A stretch of DNA of 64,000 nt, taken from positions 1 to 64,000 of the forward strand of contig NZ_KB906681.1 in NCBI RefSeq assembly GCF_000381545.1. The letters are read 5' to 3'. Each line of letters starts with the position of its first letter. Position 1 is the stretch's first letter. Shown one piece after another: positions 35,906 to 44,776 of the stretch. This stretch comes from Rhodonellum psychrophilum GCM71 = DSM 17998. GTDB taxonomy: Bacteria; Bacteroidota; Bacteroidia; Cytophagales; Cyclobacteriaceae. Under the pieces are notes generated by a model. The model did no database searches, had not been told where the DNA came from, and was given only the letters and a program-made list of their open reading frames with translations. A program made the translations under genes and the position numbers.

Positions 35906-36083
35906 AGGGCGCTAGGCGTAGTATTCCACTACGCCTTCCTATCCTTCGAATTTGCAATTCGAGTAGCAAGAACATTCGGTTGAAGCCGGATTCGGTTTTG
36001 CTTAAGCCATTGGAAATGGCTTATTGCGTGGGACATTCCTGAATAAATTCACCAATATCTGGGTGTAGTAGAAACTACACCCA
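35906..36083 (+). repeat. Family A multi-hairpin repeat, copy A2
   Basis: Starts with GGGCGCTAGGCGTAG, then the ACTACGCC hairpin, TCGAATT-TGC-AATTCGA, GCCATT-GGA-AATGGC and the terminal GGGTGTAGT-AGAA-ACTACACCC hairpin at 36061-36082. It lies 43 bp after the receptor gene; the 5' GGGTGTAGT half is missing. Confidence 0.9.
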
Positions 36084-36087
36084 GGGA

Positions 36088-36250
36088 ATATGCAAGAGGT
36101 TTCCAATTGGGATTGAAACTGAAAGAAATCAGCCTATTAAGAGAATAATTCCTGACACCAATAGGGTGAAATCAAAAATTATCAACATCCAATTGATTGT
36201 CAATCAATTACAATATTACGTTGAGTACGTAATGCATAAAACGGGTTAAA
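36088..36250 (+). repeat. Dispersed repeat family B, full-length copy
   Basis: AATATGCAAGAGG, TTGGGATTGAAACTG, ATCAGCCTATTAAGAG, TTCCTGACACCAATAGGGTG, then ATTACAATATTACGTTGAG and TAATGCATAAAACGGGTTAAA. Nearly the same order and spacing as 39617-39788. It directly follows copy A2 of family A. Confidence 0.85.
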
Positions 36251-36406
36251 GCATGGATAAAATCCTTAGCACTCATTTGATAGGGTGTGTATGCTTGGAA
36301 GATTTGTCAGGTTTAGCTACCATAGCACCTCCCGTATTTGATATGCGACAGCATTATATCCACCTTCCCATCCAAATAGAGGAGGTTAAAAACAACCCTA
36401 TGAAAA

Positions 36407-38770
36407 TCACTCACTTCTAAGTGAATGCGTCGGATTGGTCAAAGAGGCTTTGAGGGATTGAAACCCGACTGAGATCAAGGCCACTGCCAACAATCCCAAA
36501 CCGGAAAGAAGAAATGTAACCCAACTGATATCCACATGGAAAGCAAATCCTGACAGGTAGGATTTGGCAAGGTACCAGGCAATGGGACTGCCAATAAGGA
36601 TGCTGACCAATACCAACTTGGTAAAATCCCTGCACAGCAAAAGAACAAGATTAAACGAGCTGGCCCCCATCACTTTTCTTATCCCAAGCTCTTTGGTCTT
36701 CCGTGCAGCTGTAAAGGTGGATAGTCCAAAAAGGCCCAAGCATGATATCAATATGGCAATGACCATAAAACTCAGCGATAGTTTTCCCATGACCAAATCA
36801 GATCGGTATTGCCGTTCAAACAGTTCATCCAAGAAGGTAAATTCAAAAGGATAATCTGGACTATATGTTTTGAAAACCTTTTCGATTCCTGCAAGTGCTT
36901 CCGCCATGGAGGCTGGTTGGTTTACTTTTACAAAATAATAGGCTCCCAAATTCTCAGAATAAAGAAATACCAAAGGTTCTATGCCCACCTTGAGGTTATC
37001 ATTGTGAAAATCGGCGGTCACACCGACAATCTTCCCTTTATGACCCCATACATCCAGTTCGGAACCTATCACTTCATCTTCTGGAATCCCCATGACTTCC
37101 ATCGCCTTTCGGTTGATGATGTAATGGAGGGAATCCTGGTTTTGTCCAACAAAATTCCTCCCCTGGATCATTTCGATTCCCAAGGTTGGTATGAAACCGG
37201 CATCCGACCTGAACAGCTTGAAATGAATGGAAGCATCATTGGGTTTACCGGGCCATTCGATTTCGGTAGTGGTAATAGGGATTACGTAAATATCGCTTCC
37301 GCCAAAGCCAATGTTATCTACAGTGGACAATTGGAGCATGGCGTTTTTGAAAGGAGCGGTATTGGCAATCAGGTTTTTGTTCTGATCAATGACCAGAACC
37401 TGACTTTTGTTGAAACCCAGGTCTTTGTTGCTGATATAATTGATCTGTTGATAGATGATGATACTCCCCACCATCAAAATCACCGCCGATGCAAATTGGA
37501 TGACAACCAAAGTCTTTCTCAAGCCACTTCCAGTAAGAAGGCTTCCGGCATTTCTTTGGAAAATGGTCAAAGGCTTAAATGAAGAAAGAAAAATAGCTGG
37601 ATATATTCCTGCGAGCAAGCCACACACCAGTGTAATCATAATTGCCCCTCCCAAAAACAGGGGATCAAAAATATCCAGTTGGATGGATTTGGAGGTAATG
37701 GTATTGAAGAAAGGAAGCAAGAGCTGCACCAGCAAAATGGCCAACAAGAAGCCCAGAAAAGCAAGGATAAGTGACTCCAACATAAAATGGACCACCAAGC
37801 CGGACCTGTTGGCTCCGATAATTTTCCTGACACTGACTTCTTTACTCCTGCTTGCGGCACTCGCAGTGGCCAGGTTCATAAAATTGATACAGGCCATCAG
37901 GAGGATTATTCCAGCGACGGCCCCAAATAGCATAACCTGATCTATTCTTCCACCCACATTTTTCCCTCCCTCAAACTTCCCGTTAAGGTATAATTTACTG
38001 AAGCCATACAGAAATGGACTTGTAGTACAATCTTCGCAATTGCTGTTGATCAGCCTTTCCAGTTTTTGGTTTACTGCAGGCAATGACGCTTTTGGGTCCA
38101 GCGTCACATAGGTATTTGTCCCGCCTGTTCCCCATCCCTGCATCCAGGGATTTTCCTGATAATAAACCTCAAAGGGCGCCACGTACTCAAACTGAATTCT
38201 GGAATGTAGAGGAACATCGGCGAAAACTGCGGAAACCATGAATTCCTGCGTCTGTTCTATCTGAACCGTTTTCCCTATAGGATCCGTTTTTCCGAACAAT
38301 TTGTCTGCAAGCTTTTGGGAAATGGCTATGGAATTGATTGCGGGCAAAGGCTTGGAAGGGTCACCATGGATGATAGGGAAGTTGAAGATGGAAAACCAAT
38401 CAGGGTCTGCATATATTCCCACTTCCTGAAATGAGACCTCCCCGAACTGTAATAATTGCATCGAGGCCATATTGGTAATGGTGATTTTGTTGACTTCCGG
38501 AATTTCAGAAAGAATGGCCTCCTTCAGTTTAGCAGGAGTGGCACCGTAAGTATGCACCTGCCCATCCGGAAAAGTTTGGTTGATCAAGACCTGGTACAGC
38601 TCCTTGTCATTGGGATGGAATTTATCAAAACCATATTCATCCAAAATCCACAAAAAGATAAAAATGGCTGAAGTCAGACCAATAGTGAGACTGAGGATAT
38701 TGACAGCAGCATTGGTTTTATGACGAAAGAGATTTCGAAAAGTAGTCCTGAGCGCATGGAAGATCATCAT
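36407..38770 (-). CDS. ABC transporter permease with two FtsX domains (MacB-like)
   Basis: 787 residues from the ATG at 38770; alternative starts lie six codons upstream (38788). An N-terminal helix LRTTFRNLFRHKTNAAVNILSLTIGLTSAIFIFL is followed by a periplasmic MacB-PCD domain. FtsX domain 1 lies near residues 280-410 (ASRSKEVSVRKIIGANRSGLVVHFMLESL). A second core domain follows, and FtsX domain 2 is at the C-terminus (ARKTKELGIRKVMGASSFNLVLLLCRDF). Eight membrane segments. Such permeases are common in Bacteroidota and usually work with a separate ATPase for lipoprotein or peptide export; no ATPase is encoded here. It stands alone between repeat clusters. Confidence 0.92.
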   Translation of the reverse strand: MMIFHALRTTFRNLFRHKTNAAVNILSLTIGLTSAIFIFLWILDEYGFDKFHPNDKELYQVLINQTFPDGQVHTYGATPAKLKEAILSEIPEVNKITITNMASMQLLQFGEVSFQEVGIYADPDWFSIFNFPIIHGDPSKPLPAINSIAISQKLADKLFGKTDPIGKTVQIEQTQEFMVSAVFADVPLHSRIQFEYVAPFEVYYQENPWMQGWGTGGTNTYVTLDPKASLPAVNQKLERLINSNCEDCTTSPFLYGFSKLYLNGKFEGGKNVGGRIDQVMLFGAVAGIILLMACINFMNLATASAASRSKEVSVRKIIGANRSGLVVHFMLESLILAFLGFLLAILLVQLLLPFFNTITSKSIQLDIFDPLFLGGAIMITLVCGLLAGIYPAIFLSSFKPLTIFQRNAGSLLTGSGLRKTLVVIQFASAVILMVGSIIIYQQINYISNKDLGFNKSQVLVIDQNKNLIANTAPFKNAMLQLSTVDNIGFGGSDIYVIPITTTEIEWPGKPNDASIHFKLFRSDAGFIPTLGIEMIQGRNFVGQNQDSLHYIINRKAMEVMGIPEDEVIGSELDVWGHKGKIVGVTADFHNDNLKVGIEPLVFLYSENLGAYYFVKVNQPASMAEALAGIEKVFKTYSPDYPFEFTFLDELFERQYRSDLVMGKLSLSFMVIAILISCLGLFGLSTFTAARKTKELGIRKVMGASSFNLVLLLCRDFTKLVLVSILIGSPIAWYLAKSYLSGFAFHVDISWVTFLLSGLGLLAVALISVGFQSLKASLTNPTHSLRSE

Positions 38771-38934
38771 AGAAATAATATTTATCAAACAGAAAGTTCA
38801 AGAGCAGTGCCGAATTTAATCGCCCTTATAGGCAATTAGGAGGTTCTTTAGCTGAAAAATCATTTTTCAGCGGACATTTTTTGTCCGCAGATGGACGAAT
38901 GGGAATCGCCAGCCTTTGTCAACTTTTGTCCCAC

Positions 38935-39088
38935 TTCTCCATCCTATCCTTCGAATTCGCAATTCGAGTAGCAAGGACATTCGGTTGAAGCCGGATTCGT
39001 TTATTCTTTTTGCCAACGGAAATGGCTTATTGCGTAGGACATTCCATTGGGAATTCATCAATATTTGGGTGTAGTAAAAACTACACCC
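38935..39088 (+). repeat. Family A multi-hairpin repeat, copy A3 (5' truncated)
   Basis: From ATCCTATCCTTCGAATTCGC onward, lacking the first GGCGTAG hairpin. Ends with GGGTGTAGT-AAAA-ACTACACCC at 39067-39088, which is also the left boundary of the next unit. Confidence 0.85.
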
Positions 39089-39285
39089 AGTGTGCTGGGC
39101 GTAATGTCAGGCGCCAGGCGTAGTATTCCACTACGCCATCCTATCCTTCGAATTTGCAATTCGAGTAGTCAAAACATTCGGTTGAAGCCGGATTCGTTTA
39201 TTCTTTTTACCATTGAAAATGGCTTATTGCGTGGGGTATTCCATTGGGAATTCACCAATATTTGGGTGTAGTAAAAACTACACCC
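39089..39285 (+). repeat. Family A multi-hairpin repeat, copy A4, in tandem with A3
   Basis: Complete unit: GTGTGCTGGGCGTAATGTCAGG, CAGGCGTAG-TATTC-CACTACGCC, TCGAATT-TGC-AATTCGA and the closing hairpin at 39264-39285. Tandem arrangement shares the terminal hairpin between units. A 74-codon frame across A3 and A4 (39047-39271) is a by-product; a like one occurs at 48699-48923. Confidence 0.9.
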
Positions 39286-39451
39286 TTTGGTTATCAAGGA
39301 TCTCCCAAAACCCAAATGCCAAACCCTTCAAAATTCCCCTTTGAAGAACCAAGTCCAAAAAAAGCAAAATCTATCCAAGCTTCCGCAATTCGTATCCGCC
39401 CAGGGATCAGCCCCACGCTACATTTGTGTTGTCATCTGAATTTTCAAACTG

Positions 39452-39616
39452 GAAATATGCATTCGGCTTCGTCATTGGGGTTGAAACTGCAAGAAAAGCA
39501 AGCGATTTGGAGAATGGGGCTGAGCACTGAAAAGTTGATTCAGAAATAGCAAACAATTGACGGATCATCAGGCAATTTCAGGCTGGAGTTAAAATGGAAA
39601 TCTATAAAACGGGTTA
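39452..39616 (+). repeat. Dispersed repeat family B, copy
   Basis: GAAATATGCATTCGGCTTCG, TTGGGGTTGAAACTGC, AAGCGATTTGGAGAATGGG, CAATTTCAGGCTGGAG, ATAAAACGGGTTAAA. It combines the 5' end of the copy at 39617 with the middle of the copies around the efflux operon. Confidence 0.75.
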
Positions 39617-39788
39617 AACCCGAAATATGCATTCATTTTCCAAATGGGATTGAAACTGCAAGAAAATCGGCCTATTGGGAGACTAATTCCTGACAACAAT
39701 AGGCTGAAGTCAAAAACAATCAGCAAATAATTGAACATCATTTTATTACAATATTGAATTGAGTTCTTAATGCATAAAACGGGTTAAA
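39617..39788 (+). repeat. Dispersed repeat family B, full-length copy in tandem
   Basis: CCCGAAATATGCATTC, AAATGGGATTGAAACTGC, TCGGCCTATTGGGAGAC, TTCCTGACAACAATAGGCTG, ATTACAATATTGAATTGAG, TAATGCATAAAACGGGTTAAA. It ends ten bases before the start of the SDR gene and so must carry or replace that gene's promoter. Confidence 0.85.
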
Positions 39789-39798
39789 CAAGACAACA

Positions 39799-40620
39799 AT
39801 GGGCAAAGTGATTTTAATAACCGGTGCCTCCTCAGGCATGGGCAAAGAAGCGGCAAAGGCATTGATCAAACAAGGTCATACCGTGTATACCGCAGCAAGA
39901 AGGCTGGACAGCATGAATGATCTGGCGCAAATGGGTGGTTTTCCCATTCAAATGGATGTCTCGAAAAAGGAAGATATTGAAAATGCTGTAAAAACCATCA
40001 TCGACAAAAGCAATAAAATAGATATCCTTTGGAACAATGCCGGTTTTGGGCTCTTTGGCTCGGTAGAGGAAATCTCCATCGAAGAGGCCCGCAGGCAGTT
40101 TGATGTGAATCTTTTTGGTTTGGCCGCCCTGACACAGCAGGTTATCCCCTATATGAGGGAAGCCAAATCAGGAACCATCATCAATACTTCCTCCATGGGA
40201 GGCAAAATGTACACGCCGCTTGGGGCTTGGTATCATGCAACCAAGCACGCACTGGAAGGATGGAGCGATTGCCTGCGGTTGGAATTGAAACAATTTAATA
40301 TCCATGTAGTGATCCTTGAACCTGGAGTTATCTCCACGGCTTTTGGCGAGGTGCTCTATGAACCCATGCTAAAAGTATCGGGAAATGGGCCCTACAAGAA
40401 ATTTGCCATGGCCGTAGCGGAAGCCACCAAGAATACCTACAGCAAACCCAATGGCGCTTCCCCTTCGTCGGTGATTTCTGATACCCTCGTCAAGATCGTC
40501 AATGCACGCCAACCAAAAACGCGTTATCGAGTAGGCAAACTCGCAAAACCCCTGGTTTGGATGAGAACTTATTTGGGCGATACTCTTTTTGATAAAATAA
40601 TTTTAAGTCAGGTTAAATAA
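39799..40620 (+). CDS. Short-chain dehydrogenase/reductase
   Basis: 273 residues, classical SDR. Cofactor motif TGASSGMG at 8-15, NNAG motif in LWNNAGFGLFG, catalytic Ser in IINTSSMGG and the YxxxK in YHATKHALEG. The arginine-containing AARRLDSM after beta2 suggests NADP preference. Substrate unknown. It forms an apparent operon with the membrane protein gene (8 bp later) and the AraC-type regulator gene (9 bp after that). Confidence 0.93.
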   Translation: MGKVILITGASSGMGKEAAKALIKQGHTVYTAARRLDSMNDLAQMGGFPIQMDVSKKEDIENAVKTIIDKSNKIDILWNNAGFGLFGSVEEISIEEARRQFDVNLFGLAALTQQVIPYMREAKSGTIINTSSMGGKMYTPLGAWYHATKHALEGWSDCLRLELKQFNIHVVILEPGVISTAFGEVLYEPMLKVSGNGPYKKFAMAVAEATKNTYSKPNGASPSSVISDTLVKIVNARQPKTRYRVGKLAKPLVWMRTYLGDTLFDKIILSQVK

Positions 40621-40628
40621 CGGAGACC

Positions 40629-41129
40629 ATGCATCCAATCACAGCGACCACACAGTGGGTAAAGGGCGAAGTCCTGCAAGGAAGAATCATGTTTGGCTTC
40701 GCCATTCTTATGATTTTCAGTTTCTTGTATTTTACGGATCTTCAAGAATCATTTCACAGGGGAATGGCCTGGCCCTTTGCCTTGCTCATGCTTTTTTTGC
40801 TCGGATACGGAGGATTTCAAATGACCATGAGACCCAAACACATAGAAAAAGTAGCGCAAGAAGTGCACAACAACCCAAAAGTTGCCCTGAAAACCGAACT
40901 TGATAAAGCCCAAAAAGACGACCTGATCTACAGCCGGCTCAAAGTGATTTGGGTTGTTTCGTTTTTCTTCTCAGCCATCTTGTACTTTGTCCTAAAAAGT
41001 GATCTTTGGCAAGGAATGAGCTTGGGTTTTGCGGGATTTTTTTTGGCGGCATTCATTATTGATTCCTTTCTCCACCACCGGCTCAAAACCTATTTGGAAG
41101 CTTTACGGATATTGACCCCAATTGACTAA
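40629..41129 (+). CDS. Small integral membrane protein
   Basis: 166 residues with four predicted membrane helices in two pairs: IMFGFAILMIFSFLYF and FALLMLFLLGYGGF, then VIWVVSFFFSAILYFVL and GFAGFFLAAFIIDSF, separated by a charged cytosolic loop (about 70-95). I do not recognise the family with confidence. It sits 8 bp after the SDR gene and 9 bp before the AraC-type gene, so the three are co-transcribed. Function unknown. Confidence 0.8.
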   Translation: MHPITATTQWVKGEVLQGRIMFGFAILMIFSFLYFTDLQESFHRGMAWPFALLMLFLLGYGGFQMTMRPKHIEKVAQEVHNNPKVALKTELDKAQKDDLIYSRLKVIWVVSFFFSAILYFVLKSDLWQGMSLGFAGFFLAAFIIDSFLHHRLKTYLEALRILTPID

Positions 41130-41138
41130 TTTTAGAGC

Positions 41139-42047
41139 ATGGAAAAGAACATCCTCGCCATCAAAACCATCACCGATTTGCATGACCTTTTTGGTTTGCC
41201 AAAACCGAAACACCCCTTGATTTCTGTGGTGAGACATTCTGATTTGGTGATGGATTTCAACTATAAAGATCAGCGAATCAGCTTGGAGATGTATTTGATT
41301 TCCTTGAAAGGCAGTCAGGAGGCGGTATTAAAATACGGGAGAAACAAATACGATTTCCAGGAAGGTTCTTTGGTATTTATGGCCCCCAACCAGGTTTTTT
41401 CATTCAGTGAAACTGAATTTTCCCAATCAAAAAATGAGTGGACCATTCTGGTGCATCAGGATTTTATCCACAGTTCGGGATTGAGTCAAGCTATTCAGCA
41501 CTATCAATTTTTTAATTATGAAGCCAATGAAGCCCTACATCTATCCGATGGGGAGAAAACCTCCATCACCGAAATCGTACAAAAAATAGAAAAGGAATAC
41601 CACCAAAACATCGACAAGCACACGGATGACATCATGTCCATCAATTTGGAATCCCTGCTGAAGTATTGTCAACGATTTTATGACCGTCAATTTATCACCC
41701 GCAGGAATCTCAACAAGGGGGTTTTGGTGGAATTTGAACAGTATTTAAATGCCTATTTTCAAAACGAATTGACTACTAAAGGCATCCCGAGTGTTGGACA
41801 GTGCGGTGCAGCGCTCAACCTGTCCCCGTATTATTTGAGCGATGTCCTGAAGGCCGAGACCGGTAAAAGCACCAAGGAACATATTGACCTTTACCTTGTC
41901 AATAAAGCCAAAGGTTTGCTTCTACAATCCAAAGACAGCATCAGTGGCATCGCCTATGCATTGGGTTTTGAATACCCCAACCACTTTAGCAAACTCTTCA
42001 AGGCGAAAACAGGATTGAGCCCGAGTGAATACAGGAGCTACAACTAG
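41139..42047 (+). CDS. AraC-family transcriptional regulator
   Basis: 302 residues. An N-terminal cupin-like sensor domain (GSLVFMAPNQVFSFSETEF) is followed by two helix-turn-helix motifs at the C-terminus: GQCGAALNLSPYYLSDVLKAETG and ISGIAYALGFEYPNHFSKLFKAKTG, then LSPSEYRS. This layout is usual in Bacteroidota AraC proteins that control a neighbouring dehydrogenase. Last gene of a three-gene operon; the effector is unknown. Confidence 0.93.
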   Translation: MEKNILAIKTITDLHDLFGLPKPKHPLISVVRHSDLVMDFNYKDQRISLEMYLISLKGSQEAVLKYGRNKYDFQEGSLVFMAPNQVFSFSETEFSQSKNEWTILVHQDFIHSSGLSQAIQHYQFFNYEANEALHLSDGEKTSITEIVQKIEKEYHQNIDKHTDDIMSINLESLLKYCQRFYDRQFITRRNLNKGVLVEFEQYLNAYFQNELTTKGIPSVGQCGAALNLSPYYLSDVLKAETGKSTKEHIDLYLVNKAKGLLLQSKDSISGIAYALGFEYPNHFSKLFKAKTGLSPSEYRSYN

Positions 42048-42302
42048 AAATAATATCCCGGCATTCTTTTTTCAGCCTCCCCAGAAGGCGCTACAACCTG
42101 ACGCGGGAAAGTGCATCCCACTGCAAATATGGATCTTGCATTTTTTGGTCATTTTTCCTTCTTCTATTTATTAATTTCAACAAGGTTATCCCTGAACATT
42201 TCGACTTCCAATGGGGTTTAAAACGGAGTAGATTTCAACCCATCCATACCTGTCGGTTTTCAAGGCAAAGCCCAAAAATCAGCAGACAAAAATCCAAAAA
42301 CA

Positions 42303-43094
42303 ATGAATGCACAAATAGAAAAAATAAGAAGGACCATCGCGCCCTTACAGGAGGAAATCACCAATCACAAAGTTTATTCCATCATCCAAGACGTCGACGA
42401 CTTGAAGATTTTCATGCAATACCACATTTATGCGGTATGGGACTTTATGTCACTGCTCAAAACCCTTCAAAACAACCTGACCTGCACGACCGTCCCCTGG
42501 TTTCCCAAAGGTTCGGCAGATACCCGACACCTTATCAACGAAATTGTCGTGGGGGAAGAGTCGGATGTTGACGCCAATGGGATCAGGAAAAGTCATTTTG
42601 AACTGTACCTCGACGCCATGAACCAATGCGGGGCAGACACCCAGCCCATTGATCAATTCATTGCGGTCTTGAAAAAATCCGGCGATTTCCAGACGGCATA
42701 TCTGGCCTCAAATACCCCGCAAGCTGCCCGAAACTTTGTGGATTTCACCTTCGACATTATTGGAAGCAACAAGGACCATCTGCAAGCCGCAATTTTCACT
42801 TTTGGACGCGAGGACCTTATCCCCGGTATGTTTATAGCGATGGTCAATGACATCCACAAGAATTTTCCCGACAGCATTTCGACCTTCAAATATTACCTCG
42901 AAAGACACATTGAAGTTGACGGAGACCACCATAGCCACCTTGCCTTGGAGATGACCTCCAACCTCTGCGGAACGGATGAAAATCGCTGGAAAGAAGCCGA
43001 ACAAGTGACGATCCAATCCCTGGAAAAACGGATTGAACTTTGGGATGGGGCTTACAACCAAATCATCAAAAGGAAAATCACTGCCGATATATAA
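42303..43094 (+). CDS. DUF3050 protein, heme-oxygenase-like fold
   Basis: 263 residues, all alpha. Recognised as DUF3050 from EIVVGEESDVD, GREDLIPGMFIAMV and LERHIEVDGDHHSHLA. The family belongs to the heme-oxygenase-like fold. The C-terminal helix carries H202-x3-D206-x2-H209 with E170 about 30 residues earlier, the ligand layout of heme-oxygenase-like diiron oxygenases such as SznF (from memory). Whether it binds two irons is untested. Cytosolic. No operon partner; a strong terminator follows four bases after the stop. Confidence 0.85.
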   Translation: MNAQIEKIRRTIAPLQEEITNHKVYSIIQDVDDLKIFMQYHIYAVWDFMSLLKTLQNNLTCTTVPWFPKGSADTRHLINEIVVGEESDVDANGIRKSHFELYLDAMNQCGADTQPIDQFIAVLKKSGDFQTAYLASNTPQAARNFVDFTFDIIGSNKDHLQAAIFTFGREDLIPGMFIAMVNDIHKNFPDSISTFKYYLERHIEVDGDHHSHLALEMTSNLCGTDENRWKEAEQVTIQSLEKRIELWDGAYNQIIKRKITADI

Positions 43095-43097
43095 GCA

Positions 43098-43129
43098 AAA
43101 AACCCTTCCGAGCATTCGGGAGGGTTTTT
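43098..43129 (+). terminator. Rho-independent terminator after the DUF3050 gene
   Basis: AAAAACCCTTCCGA / TCGGGAGGGTTTTT-type stem with a short GCAT loop, starting four bases after the stop codon. The A-run and T-run make it usable in both directions, but the convergent gene ends 150 bp away. Confidence 0.85.
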
Positions 43130-43164
43130 GATTTCAGTGCAAGGCGGATACTTGGACTGGGAGA

Positions 43165-43267
43165 ATCCGAATCGCGGGCTCGTTTCTGTGTAGGATTGCA
43201 AATCCTGGTTTATCTGTGGTTCGAGATTATAAATCTCAAACAGCTGGGTGTAGTAGAAACTACACCC
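43165..43267 (+). repeat. Family C palindromic repeats ending in a family A hairpin
   Basis: AGGATTGCAAATCCT at about 43193-43206, CGAGATTATAAATCTC at about 43222-43237, then GGGTGTAGT-AGAA-ACTACACCC at 43246-43267. The last hairpin is identical to that closing family A copy A2, so the two families share a module. Confidence 0.8.
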
Positions 43268-43281
43268 AAGGAAGGCTCGTA

Positions 43282-43953
43282 TTAATTTCCTCCAAATCGG
43301 TAACCCAAAGATATCCCAAGTACCCTGTTGTTCACTTTGGCACCACCTTCAGAACTCGGCGAAATATTTGCCAGACCCAAACCATAAGACAATCCAATTT
43401 GAATCGCATTTATTTCTACCCCTGCCCCAAAAGACAAACCATAATCAAGCCTTCTAAAGTCATCATCTTCACCCGAACCCCATTTAACATCTTCTTCGGT
43501 TTTTTCAGTTTCGCCCATGCTGGTGAATTCAGATTTGATTTTCCCACTTAAACCCATTCCAATATAGGGCCCGAAAGCACCATAAATTTTTGCAGACCCC
43601 AGGTCAGCCGTGGCCTTGGCAAGCAGCGGAATATCAAGATAAAGAAGATTCACTCTCGAATCAAACTCAACCATTTCCTCAAAAATCGATTCTTCTTCAC
43701 TTATTTTCACTCCTTTACTGGAGAGAAGTAAGCCGGTTTCGAATGAAAACACCTCGGATATTGGGAATTCGGATGTTACCCCAAAAAGAAAACCCGGATT
43801 CATCTTAAAATCATCACTGTAGGTGCCCTCATCATCTTTTGCAAGAAATTTTGACAAGTTCAATCCGCCTTTGACCACAAATGATTGCGCATAAGACTCA
43901 GTAGCCATTGTGAATCCCATAACCACAACAAACAGTTTTAATAGATTTTTCAT
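43282..43953 (-). CDS. Outer-membrane beta-barrel protein, PorT-like
   Basis: 223 residues from the ATG at 43953; the frame starts 16 codons earlier but only this start gives the signal peptide MKNLLKLFVVVMGFTMATESYAQ. The mature protein is a chain of amphipathic strands: FVVKGGLNLSKF, NPGFLFGVTSEFPI, FSFETGLLLSSKGVKI, LLYLDIPLLAKA, YGAFGPYIGMGLSGK, YGLSFGAGVEI and the terminal LGISLGYRFGGN with aromatic F near the end. This is the outer-membrane-beta-barrel family (PorT/OmpA-barrel type), eight strands. Function unknown; stands alone. Confidence 0.88.
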   Translation of the reverse strand: MKNLLKLFVVVMGFTMATESYAQSFVVKGGLNLSKFLAKDDEGTYSDDFKMNPGFLFGVTSEFPISEVFSFETGLLLSSKGVKISEEESIFEEMVEFDSRVNLLYLDIPLLAKATADLGSAKIYGAFGPYIGMGLSGKIKSEFTSMGETEKTEEDVKWGSGEDDDFRRLDYGLSFGAGVEINAIQIGLSYGLGLANISPSSEGGAKVNNRVLGISLGYRFGGN

Positions 43954-44639
43954 GTGGAATTTGCTTATTTTTTTCCTACTCGTAAGGTTTTTCAGTATCA
44001 CCCCGTTTTTTAAAGTGGGCTCTGGTCTCCACTTTTTTGTTTTCTTTTGTTTCAGTACTCTGGTAAATCAAAACCCTTAACCACTATCTGATTATGAAGC
44101 ATTTTCAAGCTGGAATAGCCTTGAAAAACCTAACATGGGTAGTCTTGTGCTTTGACCTGGGTTTCCAAAAAAGATGTTGGAATTGATGTTCATAAAATCC
44201 ATTCTTTGATGATTTCAGGACCAAAAAAAATTTGTACAGTCCTTTTTTACTATTGAAATACGCTTATGAAAAATTTGAAACAAGACAAAAATAAAATTAA
44301 TCAAATGAATATTTATTTACATATTAAAACTACAATAAATATAATATGTAATTTTTCATTTAAAAAACATTGTTAATTAAATAGTTAAAATTTATTTTTT
44401 TTTAAAAAATAAGATTCAAAAAACATCCTTTTTAGGTTGGCCGAAAATATCGACAAAGGTATTTTCTTGTCATCGAATTGCATCCCAGACCCTTGTCAAT
44501 TGACTTGCACTGATCATCATGATGCATTCCTAGGTCCAAACCAACCAGAATTTGCCCACCAATAACTAAAACCCATTATTCTCCAAATAGCCTGATTTTC
44601 ATTCCGTTTCAGACCCCTTTAAAGAATGATCTGGTCCGA
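43954..44639. other. Long AT-rich intergenic region between divergent outer-membrane genes
   Basis: No gene. The part at about 44260-44420 is extremely AT-rich with runs of A and T. A diverged minus-strand copy of repeat family B lies at about 44565-44625 (TTCTCCAAATAGCCTGATTTTC). Confidence 0.5.
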
Positions 44640-44758
44640 GGGATTACAAATCTTAAATTGTTTGTTCGTTTCAGAGCAGGATTGCAAATCCTGAATTATC
44701 TTTGGTTAAAGATTGCAAATCCCGAACAACGCGGACAGCGAAATCCCGAACAGCATGG
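44640..44758 (+). repeat. Family C palindromic repeats, left of the porin gene
   Basis: Repeating words GGATTACAAATC, AGGATTGCAAATCCT and AGATTGCAAATCCC, with AATCCCGAACA between, spaced about 30 bases. It overlaps a spurious N-terminal extension of the porin frame. Confidence 0.8.
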
Positions 44759-44776
44759 CGGTCAAAACTAAAATGG

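Noticed and set aside
38935-39285. Possible CRISPR array because of repeated palindromes
   Set aside because: Units are about 190 bp, with no regular short repeat-spacer pattern, no unique spacers and no cas genes.
44702-44776. 25-codon N-terminal extension of the porin
   Set aside because: It is translated family C repeat and would bury the signal peptide; the ATG at 44777 is correct.
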